DNA from: Chlorobaculum tepidum TLS
GTDB lineage: Bacteria > Bacteroidota > Chlorobiia > Chlorobiales > Chlorobiaceae
Assembly: GCF_000006985.1 (NCBI RefSeq)
Contig: NC_002932.3
Span: 1,165,109-1,229,108, forward strand
Reading direction: 5' to 3'
Length of the DNA: 64,000 nucleotides
The notes below the pieces were generated by a model. The model saw nothing but the letters and a program-made list of their open reading frames with translations, was not told where the DNA came from and did no database searches. Every line of letters begins with the position of its first letter. Within the stretch, counting starts at the first letter, position 1. The position numbers and the translations under genes are program-made. Shown here in pieces: positions 10,122-17,849 of the stretch.

Positions 10122-10952
10122 ATGGGAATACAGGAACAATACAGAAGTGAAGCGGCAGCGCTGCTCTCGTCGGGCGAAGTGAAGCTGGTCATCGGCTTCA
10201 GCGCGGGTTCGACCGCCGACCGACGACGTCCGTTTTTCGCCCGCACGCCCGAAGAGGCCGAAAAGTTCGTGCTCGACGCGGCCTGCATCGCCAACCTCTC
10301 GACCTACCTGGTCGCCGAAGGGCTGCTTTCGGACGGCAAGAAAGTCGGTGTTTTCCTCAAGCTGGACGGCATCCGCAGCGTCAATATTCTCATCTCCGAA
10401 GCCCAGCTCAAGCCGGAGCAGGTCGTGATTCTCGGTTACGCCATCGAAAACGGCAAGGATGTCGTACCTCTCGAAGGCCGTAACATTTCCGATTTCAACA
10501 TTGGCGAAAAAATCCGGAGCCATACGCCACCCCCACACGTCATCGAGGCCGCTGAAAAGATTGAAGCGATGAGCGCACAGGAGCGGTTCGAGTTCTGGAA
10601 AGAGGAGTTCGCGAAGTGTATCAAGTGCTACGCCTGCCGTCAGGTCTGCCCGATGTGCTACTGCCGCCGCTGCATCGTGGACGTCAACCAGCCGCAGTGG
10701 ATCAGCACCTCGTCGCACACCCTCGGCAACTTCGAATGGAACCTCGTCCGCGCCTTTCATCTGGCCGGACGCTGCGCGGCCTGCGGCGCCTGCGACCGAG
10801 CCTGCCCGGTGAACATCCCGCTCCGGCTCCTCAACTACCGCATGGGCAAGGAGGTGCGCAGCGCCTTCGATTACGTCGCTGGCGAAAACAGCGATCAGAA
10901 ACCGGTGCTCGCGAGCTTCAAGCAGGACGATCCCGAGACCTTCATTCTTTAA
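10122..10952 (+). CDS. flxC: FlxC-like 4Fe-4S dicluster protein
   Basis: 276-residue cytoplasmic iron-sulfur protein. The N-terminal half has no cysteine cluster (GFSAGSTADRRRPFF, EAEKFVLDA...LSTYL) and resembles the N-terminal part of hydrogenase/sulfite-reductase-associated beta subunits. The C-terminal half has CIKCYACRQVCPMCYC near residue 167 and CAACGACDRACPVNIP near 218, enough for two [4Fe-4S] clusters. Named by position: the order D-C-B-A is the reverse of flxABCD in Desulfovibrio. Probably wires NAD(P)H-derived electrons from FlxA toward FlxD/HdrA. The ATG follows flxD by 3 bases. Confidence 0.72.
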   Translation: MGIQEQYRSEAAALLSSGEVKLVIGFSAGSTADRRRPFFARTPEEAEKFVLDAACIANLSTYLVAEGLLSDGKKVGVFLKLDGIRSVNILISEAQLKPEQVVILGYAIENGKDVVPLEGRNISDFNIGEKIRSHTPPPHVIEAAEKIEAMSAQERFEFWKEEFAKCIKCYACRQVCPMCYCRRCIVDVNQPQWISTSSHTLGNFEWNLVRAFHLAGRCAACGACDRACPVNIPLRLLNYRMGKEVRSAFDYVAGENSDQKPVLASFKQDDPETFIL

Positions 10953-10966
10953 GCATCCGGACAAGC

Positions 10967-11980
10967 ATGACCAGAATACTTCTCAGGAACAAACTCGACG
11001 AGTGCCTTGCCGCGTGGCAAAAAGCCGGATTCAGCGTGCTGGCGCCCGTGAAGCGCCACGAGATGAGTTGCTTCGGCGAGGTGCAGAAGTCGGGCGACAT
11101 GGCCCTCGACCTCGTTCTAACCGAGCGCACCATCAAGGATCAGTTCTTCCCGCAGACCGAGCCGCTCATCAAATACAGGATTGGCAAACAGCAGATCGAC
11201 AGCGAAACCATGACGCCGCCCGAAAAGAAGCGCGTCTTCTTCGGCGTGCGTCCGTGCGATGCGTCAGGCCTCGCCATCGACGACCCGCTCTTCGGCTGGG
11301 ACTACAAGGACGACTACTGGTTCCGCCGCCGCGAAAAATCGGTAATCGTCACCATCGCCTGCGCCCAGGCGGACGACTTCTGCATGTGCACCTCGGTGAA
11401 ACTCTCGCCCGATAGCACCAAAGGCGCGGACGTGATGCTCCGCCCGCTCTCGGACGGCAGCGGCTGGCAGGTCGAAGCCGTCTCGGATCGAGGCACTGCG
11501 CTGGTGGACACCGTTTCGTCGCTCCTGCAGGAAAGCTCAGCCGAAGCTGCGCCCGTGCCGCAGGTCGCTGAAAAGTTCGATGTCGAAAAGGTGATGGAGT
11601 GGCTCGCCGACAAGGAAAACTTCGAAAGCCAGTTCTGGAAAGATATCGCCCTGCGCTGCGTCGGCTGCGGAAGCTGCACCTTCCTCTGCCCCACCTGCCA
11701 CTGCTTCGACATCCAGGACGAGGGCGACACCTATCAGGGTATCCGTCGCAAAAACTGGGACAGCTGCTCCTTCCCGCTCTTCACGATGCACACCTCCGGC
11801 CACAACCCGCGGAACACGCAATCGACCCGGTGGCGGCAACGCATCATGCACAAGTTCAACTACTACCGTGGCAAGTTCGGCGTCAACAGTTGCTCCGGCT
11901 GCGGCCGCTGCACCCGCCAGTGCCCGGTGGACATGGGTATTACTGAAACTCTGCAAGCGATTACAAATTTACCGAGGTGA
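10967..11980 (+). CDS. flxB: FlxB-like (AsrA-related) 4Fe-4S protein
   Basis: 337-residue iron-sulfur subunit resembling anaerobic sulfite reductase subunit A and hydrogenase electron-transfer subunits. Seen: FFGVRPCDASGLAIDDPLF near residue 90, CAQADDFCMC near 130, then CVGCGSCTFLCPTCHCFD near 227 and CSGCGRCTRQCPVDMG near 310. An open frame extends upstream through flxC, but similarity begins at the ATG at 10967, 14 bases after the flxC stop. It overlaps flxA by four bases (GTGA), a sign of translational coupling. Likely relays electrons between FlxA and the HdrA side; it binds no sulfite itself in this setting as far as can be seen. Confidence 0.75.
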   Translation: MTRILLRNKLDECLAAWQKAGFSVLAPVKRHEMSCFGEVQKSGDMALDLVLTERTIKDQFFPQTEPLIKYRIGKQQIDSETMTPPEKKRVFFGVRPCDASGLAIDDPLFGWDYKDDYWFRRREKSVIVTIACAQADDFCMCTSVKLSPDSTKGADVMLRPLSDGSGWQVEAVSDRGTALVDTVSSLLQESSAEAAPVPQVAEKFDVEKVMEWLADKENFESQFWKDIALRCVGCGSCTFLCPTCHCFDIQDEGDTYQGIRRKNWDSCSFPLFTMHTSGHNPRNTQSTRWRQRIMHKFNYYRGKFGVNSCSGCGRCTRQCPVDMGITETLQAITNLPR

Positions 11981-12843
11981 CACAAGACCGATACCATACC
12001 CACGACATGATCTACAGCCCGTTTCCGATGCGGGTTGTGTCAAAGCGCGCTGAAGCTCCCGGCGTCAACACCCTCAAGCTCGAATTCGTCAAACAGGAAG
12101 ATCACGAGTTTTTCAAGGCTAATTACCGGACCGGTATGTTCGGCCTCTACGGTGTCTTCGGCGAGGGCGAAAGCACCTTCTGCGTCGCCAGCCCGGAGAC
12201 CCGAAAGGAGTACATCGAATGCACCTTCCGCCAGTCGGGGCGCGTCACTTCGACGCTCGCCAACACCGACGCGGGCGACATCGTAACCTTCCGCGGCCCC
12301 TACGGCAACCGCTTTCCGATCGAAGAGTTCGAGGGCAAGAACCTGCTCTTCATCGCCGGCGGCATCGCCCTGCCGCCGACGCGCAGCGTCATCTGGTCGT
12401 GCCTCGACCAGCGGGAGAAGTACCGCGACGTGACCATCGTTTATGGCGCGAGAACCGTAGCCGACCTCGTCTATAAAAACGAGCTCGACGAATGGAAACA
12501 GCGCGACGACGTGCGTCTCGTGCTGACGGTCGATCCCGGAGGCGAAACCCCCGACTGGCAGGATCACGTCGGCTTCGTGCCGACGGTGCTCGAACAGGCC
12601 GCCCCGTCGCCGGAGAACACCATCGCCGTGCTCTGCGGCCCGCCGATCATGATCAAATTCACGCTAACCGCGCTCGAAAAGCTTGGCTTCACGGCGGAGA
12701 ACGTTTACACCACGCTGGAGAACCGGATGAAATGCGGAATAGGCAAATGCGGCCGCTGCAACGTCGGTTCGATCTACATCTGCAAAGAGGGACCGGTGTT
12801 CACAGCAGCCGAAGTGCAGGCCATGCCGCAAGCTGATCTGTAA
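11977..12843 (+). CDS. flxA: FlxA-like NAD(P)H-binding flavoprotein (AsrB/PyrK family)
   Basis: Ferredoxin-NADP reductase-like subunit that would take electrons from NADH or NADPH. Seen: FAD-binding barrel sequence (TFRGPYGNRFPIEEF about 105-120), nucleotide-binding GKNLLFIAGGIALPPTRS, AVLCGPPIMIKFT near 215, and a C-terminal cysteine group MKCGIGKCGRCNVG...YICKEGP typical of the [2Fe-2S] site of PyrK/AsrB proteins. The GTG at 11977 overlaps the flxB stop; an ATG at 12007 is a possible alternative start. It is the last gene of the cluster, followed 20 bases on by a terminator. Confidence 0.8.
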   Translation: MTQDRYHTHDMIYSPFPMRVVSKRAEAPGVNTLKLEFVKQEDHEFFKANYRTGMFGLYGVFGEGESTFCVASPETRKEYIECTFRQSGRVTSTLANTDAGDIVTFRGPYGNRFPIEEFEGKNLLFIAGGIALPPTRSVIWSCLDQREKYRDVTIVYGARTVADLVYKNELDEWKQRDDVRLVLTVDPGGETPDWQDHVGFVPTVLEQAAPSPENTIAVLCGPPIMIKFTLTALEKLGFTAENVYTTLENRMKCGIGKCGRCNVGSIYICKEGPVFTAAEVQAMPQADL

Positions 12844-12862
12844 GATATTTGAAAATGGACAC

Positions 12863-12892
12863 AAAAAGGGGGCGGAAACGCTCCCTTTTTTT
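12863..12892 (+). terminator. Rho-independent terminator of the Hdr/Flx cluster
   Basis: A 12-bp stem with one G-T pair (12863-12874 with 12879-12890), GAAA loop and run of T, 20 bases after flxA. Confidence 0.92.
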
Positions 12893-12989
12893 ATGCAAAT
12901 CATTTCTGATTCTTCATGATTTTCCCCACCCCAACATCATTCTTATATTCCGGCACCATTGAAGACACTGAACACTTCAGATACGCGCC

Positions 12990-13553
12990 ATGAAACTTAT
13001 CGTCGGCCTTGGCAACCCGGAACTTCGGCACGCGGCAACGAGGCATAATATCGGATTCGACGTCATCGACCATCTTGCAGGAAGCTCGACATTCTCATCG
13101 GGCAAGGGAAATTACCGGTTCACAAAGATCACCGCACCGGGCGGGCCGCTGATTCTGGTCAAGCCGATGACCTACATGAACCTTTCGGGTCATGCCGTCG
13201 TTGCGGCGATGAATTTCTGGAAGATCGAACGCGAGAATTTGCTCGTGATTTGCGACGACGTGAACATTCCGCTGGGGACGATCCGGATTCGGGCGAAAGG
13301 TTCGGCGGGAGGTCAGAACGGGCTGAAACACATTATCCAGAGCCTCGGTAGCGAGGAGTTCGCGCGGCTGCGCGTCGGGGTTGGGGGGGAGAACATGCCT
13401 GCGTCGCTCTCGTCGTTCGTGCTGTCGAAGTTTACCGCAGAAGAGCGCAAATGCATCGACAAGGTGATTCCGGTGTGCGCCGACGCGGTACTCGACTTCG
13501 CCTCGCTGGGCGTCGAACATGCAATGACAAAATATAACGGGCAGGTCTGTTAA
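12990..13553 (+). CDS. pth: Peptidyl-tRNA hydrolase
   Basis: Releases tRNA from prematurely dropped peptidyl-tRNA. The start KLIVGLGNPELRHAATRHNIG contains the family glycine-rich motif and the catalytic His of TRHNIG (residue 20); PMTYMNLSG and VICDDVNIPLGTIRIR.KGSAGG.NG follow with the conserved Asn and Asp. Length 187 is normal. Its stop codon overlaps the stop of the convergent hydrolase gene (TTAA at 13550-13553). Confidence 0.97.
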   Translation: MKLIVGLGNPELRHAATRHNIGFDVIDHLAGSSTFSSGKGNYRFTKITAPGGPLILVKPMTYMNLSGHAVVAAMNFWKIERENLLVICDDVNIPLGTIRIRAKGSAGGQNGLKHIIQSLGSEEFARLRVGVGGENMPASLSSFVLSKFTAEERKCIDKVIPVCADAVLDFASLGVEHAMTKYNGQVC

Positions 13554-14383
13554 ACAGCGGCGAGTTGAGGCATGGTGTCAACGCTTTCAGGCAGAGACTG
13601 CAAGCTGACGTTACAGAGGAATTTGATCGCGCGTGAGTTGAACTCCTGGGGCTGGTCAATGTTGCAAACATGCCCCGAATTGCTGATGACCTCAAGGTAG
13701 GAGTTGGTGTGACGCTTGACAATATACTTGACCGCAGGCAAGAACATGTAATCCTCGTCGCCCATGAGATAGAGCGTCGGAATGCCGGTATCCTTCTCTT
13801 CGAAATATTTGAGCAGCGGATTCAGTTCGTAGGTGAGCGTGAACCAGCGCATGAACTCCTTCTGCGCAACCTTCTTGGCTTCGTTCACGAACATGATGCG
13901 GGACTTGCGGTGACGGGCTTTCGGCATGATGATCCACGCGAAGAAACGGTAGAGCCACATATAGGGCACCAGACTTTTGAAAAAATTGCCGACAGCCACC
14001 AGCACCTTGGCCCGCACATTGAGGCGGATGATCGCGCCCCCCATCACCATCGACGCTACTCGCTCCGGGGCCAGTTCGCCGAGATTTCTGATAATGATGG
14101 TGCCAAGCGAGATACCGATGAAATGCGCCTGCTGGATTTGCAGGTCGTCAAGCACCTCAATGATGTCGCGCGTGATCACCTCGAAGTTGTAATGCCGCAC
14201 CTCTTTGGATGTGGTGATATGCTTGGAGCGGCCGTGGCCGCGAAGATCGACCAGAAGGACGTTGAAGTGTTTGACGAACTCCTTGATCTGCAAAAACCAG
14301 ATGGCGGAGCTTCCTCCGGCGCCATGCACGAACACCACCCACGGGGCATCTTCGGCAATCACATGTTTTTTGTAGTGTAGCAT
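13550..14383 (-). CDS. Alpha/beta-fold hydrolase
   Basis: Probable cytoplasmic serine hydrolase, 277 residues from the ATG at 14383. Seen: oxyanion region VVFVHGAGGSSAIW near residue 17, LLVDLRGHGRS near 43, nucleophile elbow GISLG near 90, an acid within LMGDEDYMF and the late His in SNSGHVCNIDQP. The frame stays open to a TTG at 14422, but family similarity begins about at the ATG. Substrate is not predictable; MenH-, lipase- and haloperoxidase-type enzymes share these motifs. Convergent with pth with overlapping stops. Confidence 0.8.
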   Translation of the reverse strand: MLHYKKHVIAEDAPWVVFVHGAGGSSAIWFLQIKEFVKHFNVLLVDLRGHGRSKHITTSKEVRHYNFEVITRDIIEVLDDLQIQQAHFIGISLGTIIIRNLGELAPERVASMVMGGAIIRLNVRAKVLVAVGNFFKSLVPYMWLYRFFAWIIMPKARHRKSRIMFVNEAKKVAQKEFMRWFTLTYELNPLLKYFEEKDTGIPTLYLMGDEDYMFLPAVKYIVKRHTNSYLEVISNSGHVCNIDQPQEFNSRAIKFLCNVSLQSLPESVDTMPQLAAV

Positions 14384-14504
14384 GGCGAGGTTACAGATAA
14401 GGAACAGTAATGGAGGGAACAACCGGGAAAAAGATCAGAAATACTAAAATCCGTCCTGAATATACCACAAATAAAAAGAAGAAGCCCGTAACGGCCATAA
14501 AAGT

Positions 14505-15047
14505 TCAACCATTCTTCCTGAACACCCGAACGCACTCGAAAAGCGCCACTCCGGCAGCCACCGCCACGTTCAGTGAATGCTTCACGCCATATTGCGGAAT
14601 CTCGATCACGCCATCACAGTGGCTGAGCAGCGCATCGCCGATCCCCTCAACCTCGTTGCCAACGATCAGCGCCAGCGGAAAATCGCCCGCCGTCAGCGAA
14701 CTGTAGCTTCGGCTGTTCTCGGCGATTTCGAGTCCGAAAATCTTTTTGCTCTCCCTTTTCAGCACCGTGATGGCCTCGACCGGATCGGCAAAGTGTCGCC
14801 AGGGCACTGTCTCCTGCGCGCCAAGCGCGGTCTTGTCGATCTCCTTGCGGGGCGGCGTGGCCGTGTAACCAGTGATGACAATTTCATCGATGCCCGCCGC
14901 GTCGGCTGTCCGGAACATGGCGCCGACGTTCCACATGCTGCGGATATTGTACAGCATGAGCGTCACCGGATGCCGCGCTGAATCAGCATAGGCCTCGGGC
15001 GTCAGCCGCCCCATCTCGTCTCCCGTCAACTGCCTGAAACCCGACAT
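14505..15047 (-). CDS. SpoU/TrmH-family RNA 2'-O-methyltransferase
   Basis: SPOUT methyltransferase of 180 residues acting on the ribose of a tRNA or rRNA nucleotide with S-adenosylmethionine. The three SpoU motifs are visible: LYNIRSMWNVGAMFRTADA near residue 33, LIVGNEVEGI near 128, and IPQYGVKHSLNVAVAAGVAL near 152 (trefoil-knot SAM site). It lacks the N-terminal substrate domain of RlmB, so TrmH-like or TrmL-like action on tRNA is more likely. It begins one base after the hisC stop and is co-transcribed with it. Confidence 0.87.
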   Translation of the reverse strand: MSGFRQLTGDEMGRLTPEAYADSARHPVTLMLYNIRSMWNVGAMFRTADAAGIDEIVITGYTATPPRKEIDKTALGAQETVPWRHFADPVEAITVLKRESKKIFGLEIAENSRSYSSLTAGDFPLALIVGNEVEGIGDALLSHCDGVIEIPQYGVKHSLNVAVAAGVALFECVRVFRKNG

Positions 15048-15048
15048 C

Positions 15049-16116
15049 TCAGAGCTTTTTCAGCAGTTCCAACAGGCGGTCGTTCTCCTCCCTGAGACCA
15101 ACATTGAAGCGGAGGCAGTTCTCCATAAGCGGGTATCCCGACACGTTCCGAACCAGCACTCCGGCATTTTTGAGCTTCCTGAACACCTCGGATGCGTTGG
15201 CGACGCGAATGATGAGGAAGTTGGTGTCGCTCTCGAAGGTATGGATGCCAGGAATTTCTGTCAGCTCCGCCTCGATGCGCCCGCGCTCGGCGAGGATGTA
15301 CTGCACGGCGTCGGTCACGAGTGAGTAGTTTTCGAGCACAGCCATGAGAGTGATTTCCGCCAGTCGGCTCGACGCGAAGGGAATCTTCGGCTTGGAGATT
15401 TCGGCCAGCAGCTCCGGATTGGCAATCGCAAAGCCGATACGCATTCCGGCCAGCGCAAGCGCCTTGGACATGGTGCGCAACACGATCAGGTTCGGGTAGC
15501 GGTCGATCAGGTCGAGCGCCGATTGCTCACGCGAAAACTCGACATACGCTTCATCGACCAGCACAATGGCGTCGGCAGCTTCGACAATGCGTTCGATCTC
15601 GTCGTGGGACAGCGACTTGCTGGTCGGATTGTTCGGCGTGGAGAGCACGATAAAATCGACCTTCTCGCGCCTGGCGGCTTCGATGATCGCATCGACGTCA
15701 AAGGAGAGATCGTCATGCATCGGCACCTCGACAACCCCAGCCTGCTGAAGACGTGCAAGCTTGTCGTAAAGCGAAAACGAAGGCTCTGGAATAAGCACCT
15801 TGCGACCAGCGCCGAGGCAGGCCATGAAGATGGTGTAGAGCATCTCGTTCGAACCATTGCTCATGATCACCAACTCCGGCTTCACGCCGAGAAACGATGC
15901 ATAGGCCGCCATGCCCCGGTACGGCAGAATATCCGGATAGCGGTTCCAGGGCTCATGGCGGAACTGGTCGAGAATCTTGTCCTTGAGCCACGAGGGCAGA
16001 TCGAAGGGGTTCTCGTTCTGGTTCAGCTTGACCTCAGCCTCCTGGCCACCCTCGACCTTATAAGTCTCGATATGCTCCAGGGCAGGATTGAGCATGGTCC
16101 TGAGATCTCTTTTCAT
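15049..16116 (-). CDS. hisC: Histidinol-phosphate aminotransferase
   Basis: PLP enzyme of histidine synthesis, converting imidazole acetol phosphate to histidinol phosphate with glutamate. Seen: KLNQNENPFDLP near residue 30, NGSNEMLYTIF near 88, STPNNPTSKSL near 157, VDEAYVEFS near 190 and the PLP-lysine motif TMSKALALAGMRIGF near 217. The ATG at 16116 gives 355 residues, normal for HisC; the frame extends to a TTG at 16188 with no family similarity, and a second ATG lies seven codons inside. Other his genes are not nearby, as expected for the scattered his pathway in this group. Confidence 0.9.
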   Translation of the reverse strand: MKRDLRTMLNPALEHIETYKVEGGQEAEVKLNQNENPFDLPSWLKDKILDQFRHEPWNRYPDILPYRGMAAYASFLGVKPELVIMSNGSNEMLYTIFMACLGAGRKVLIPEPSFSLYDKLARLQQAGVVEVPMHDDLSFDVDAIIEAARREKVDFIVLSTPNNPTSKSLSHDEIERIVEAADAIVLVDEAYVEFSREQSALDLIDRYPNLIVLRTMSKALALAGMRIGFAIANPELLAEISKPKIPFASSRLAEITLMAVLENYSLVTDAVQYILAERGRIEAELTEIPGIHTFESDTNFLIIRVANASEVFRKLKNAGVLVRNVSGYPLMENCLRFNVGLREENDRLLELLKKL

Positions 16117-16222
16117 GATGCTTGATTTACCGGTTTTCGACGTCTTAAGAGGTGGTGCCAGTATAAAACTGGTCGCAACACCATCCAAGAAACGATTTTT
16201 TGCATTTTTCGTAAAAAAAAAC

Positions 16223-16250
16223 TGGACAGGGAATTTTTTTTCACTACATT
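16223..16250 (+). promoter_or_regulatory. Putative promoter of the sigma-like gene
   Basis: TGGACA (16223-16228), 16 bases, TACATT (16245-16250), within a very AT-rich 110-base gap between divergent hisC and the gene at 16300. A clear AAGGAG ribosome-binding site lies just before that gene's ATG. Confidence 0.5.
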
Positions 16251-16299
16251 AAAAAAGGACAAAAATTATCCTCTTTATCCAAACAAACAAGGAGCGACC

Positions 16300-16719
16300 A
16301 TGATAGAGATCAAGAAAACCCCGATGGACCTGATCGATGACATCTACAGCCTTGCCTACTGGATGACCGGCAGTGAGAAGGCATCCAGCGAACTGCTCAA
16401 CACCACGTGCCTGAATGCAGACCTGAAAGCACCGGAAACCGAGGTGCTCAAGACTTTCCGCGAATGTTATCTCGATACGTATGGCCAGCATGCCGATCTC
16501 GACATGCACGAAACGACGAAGGAGAGTGTCAGCCTGATCGATTCACTGAAGCAGTGGACGGCAGACATCAAGCTTTCGGTGCTCCTGTCAGAACTGACCG
16601 GGTTGAAACACGCGCAGATCTCTGATATCATCGGAAAACCCGTCGATACAGTCAGACTCTGGCTCTTCTGGGGTCGCAAGTTTTTCGCTCACGACAATCT
16701 CATGAGAGCTTCCGCCTGA
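16300..16719 (+). CDS. Small ECF-sigma-factor-like protein
   Basis: 139 residues, no known symbol. The N-terminal part (DDIYSLAYWMTGSEKASSELL) looks like the first helices of sigma region 2, and the C-terminal part (LSVLLSELTGLKHAQISDIIGKPVDTVRLWLFWGRKFF) aligns by eye with sigma region 4: a helix, LSELTGL, a helix-turn-helix with I.DIIGKPVDTVR. The middle is acidic and far shorter than in working ECF sigma factors (about 180 residues), and the region 2 promoter-melting motif is not recognisable. It has its own promoter-like sequence, a good ribosome-binding site and a terminator, so it is a monocistronic, expressed-looking gene. It may be an ECF sigma derivative that no longer directs transcription or an anti-sigma-type partner; this is inference. 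Confidence 0.7.
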   Translation: MIEIKKTPMDLIDDIYSLAYWMTGSEKASSELLNTTCLNADLKAPETEVLKTFRECYLDTYGQHADLDMHETTKESVSLIDSLKQWTADIKLSVLLSELTGLKHAQISDIIGKPVDTVRLWLFWGRKFFAHDNLMRASA

Positions 16720-16741
16720 CGTCACTCCACATACTCCTCGG

Positions 16742-16776
16742 TAAAGGGCCAGCTCGTTTACGGGCTGGCCTTTTGC
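16742..16776 (+). terminator. Rho-independent terminator
   Basis: GGGCCAGC/GCTGGCC stem (roughly 16745-16752 with 16764-16770), then TTTTGCTTTT, 25 bases after the sigma-like gene. Confidence 0.85.
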
Positions 16777-16832
16777 TTTTCCGGCGAGACGGACGTATAT
16801 TTTTTCGCCTGTCAACCATTTGACCTTTTTGC

Positions 16833-17831
16833 ATGATTATCATCACCGGCGGCGCGGGGTTCATCGGCAGCGCCATGCTCTGGGAACTCAACCGCAACGG
16901 CACCGATGAGGTACTCATCGTCGATGACCTCGGAAGAGCGTCCGAGGGGAGATGGCTCAACCTCCGGGGCCTACGCTACACCGATTTCATTCACAAGGAC
17001 GACCTGCCCGACCTGCTCGAACACGACCGCCTGCCCAAAATCGACGCCGTGATTCACATGGGAGCCATCAGCTCCACCACCGAACAGGACGCCAACCTTC
17101 TGCTGCGCAACAACTACGAATACTCGAAGATGCTCGCCTCGTGGTGCGCAAAAAAGGGCGTGCGTTTTATCTATGCGTCAAGCGCGGCAACCTTCGGCGA
17201 CGGCTCCGAAGGATACAGTGACGGCATCGAGGTGCTCGACCGGCTAAGACCACTGAACATGTACGGCTACTCGAAGCATCTGTTCGACTGCTGGGCGCTG
17301 CGCAACGGCATCCTTGAAAAAGCGGCGGGGCTCAAGTTCTTCAACGTCTACGGGCCCAACGAATACCACAAGGAGGACATGACCAGCGTCGTCTTCAAGG
17401 CGTTCCACCAGATCGGCGACAATGGCAAGGTAAGGCTTTTCAGATCGCACAATCCACAGTACGCCGATGGCGAGCAGCTGCGCGACTTCGTCTATGTGAA
17501 GGATTGCACGAAAATCATGCAATGGCTGCTCGAAACGCCCTCGGCGACGGGACTGTTCAACATCGGCACCGGGCAGGCGCGCAGCTTCAGGGATTTGGTC
17601 ATAGCAACCTTCACGGCGATGGATCGCCCCGTCAGCATCGAGTTTATCGATATGCCCGAAACGATTCGGGACAAATACCAGTATTATACCTGTGCGGACT
17701 CTGCCCATCTCAGGCAGGCTGGCTACACCGGCCAGATGACGCCGCTCGAAGAGGGAGTGCGAGATTATGTGCAGAACTATCTGAGCAAACCCTCGCCGCA
17801 TCTTGATACATTGGCTTTTGAACGGCAATAA
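16833..17831 (+). CDS. hldD: ADP-L-glycero-D-manno-heptose-6-epimerase
   Basis: Last step in making the activated heptose for lipopolysaccharide inner core. Short-chain dehydrogenase/epimerase fold: NAD(P) motif TGGAGFIGS at residues 5-13, VIHMGAISSTTE near 74, FIYASSAATFG near 112, catalytic YGYSK near 147, and FFNVYGPNEYHKEDMTSVVF near 169, which is diagnostic for HldD. Length 332 is slightly longer than E. coli HldD (310). It is followed 18 bases later by the phoH-like gene. Confidence 0.92.
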   Translation: MIIITGGAGFIGSAMLWELNRNGTDEVLIVDDLGRASEGRWLNLRGLRYTDFIHKDDLPDLLEHDRLPKIDAVIHMGAISSTTEQDANLLLRNNYEYSKMLASWCAKKGVRFIYASSAATFGDGSEGYSDGIEVLDRLRPLNMYGYSKHLFDCWALRNGILEKAAGLKFFNVYGPNEYHKEDMTSVVFKAFHQIGDNGKVRLFRSHNPQYADGEQLRDFVYVKDCTKIMQWLLETPSATGLFNIGTGQARSFRDLVIATFTAMDRPVSIEFIDMPETIRDKYQYYTCADSAHLRQAGYTGQMTPLEEGVRDYVQNYLSKPSPHLDTLAFERQ

Positions 17832-17849
17832 CAAACCGGGAAAAAACTT

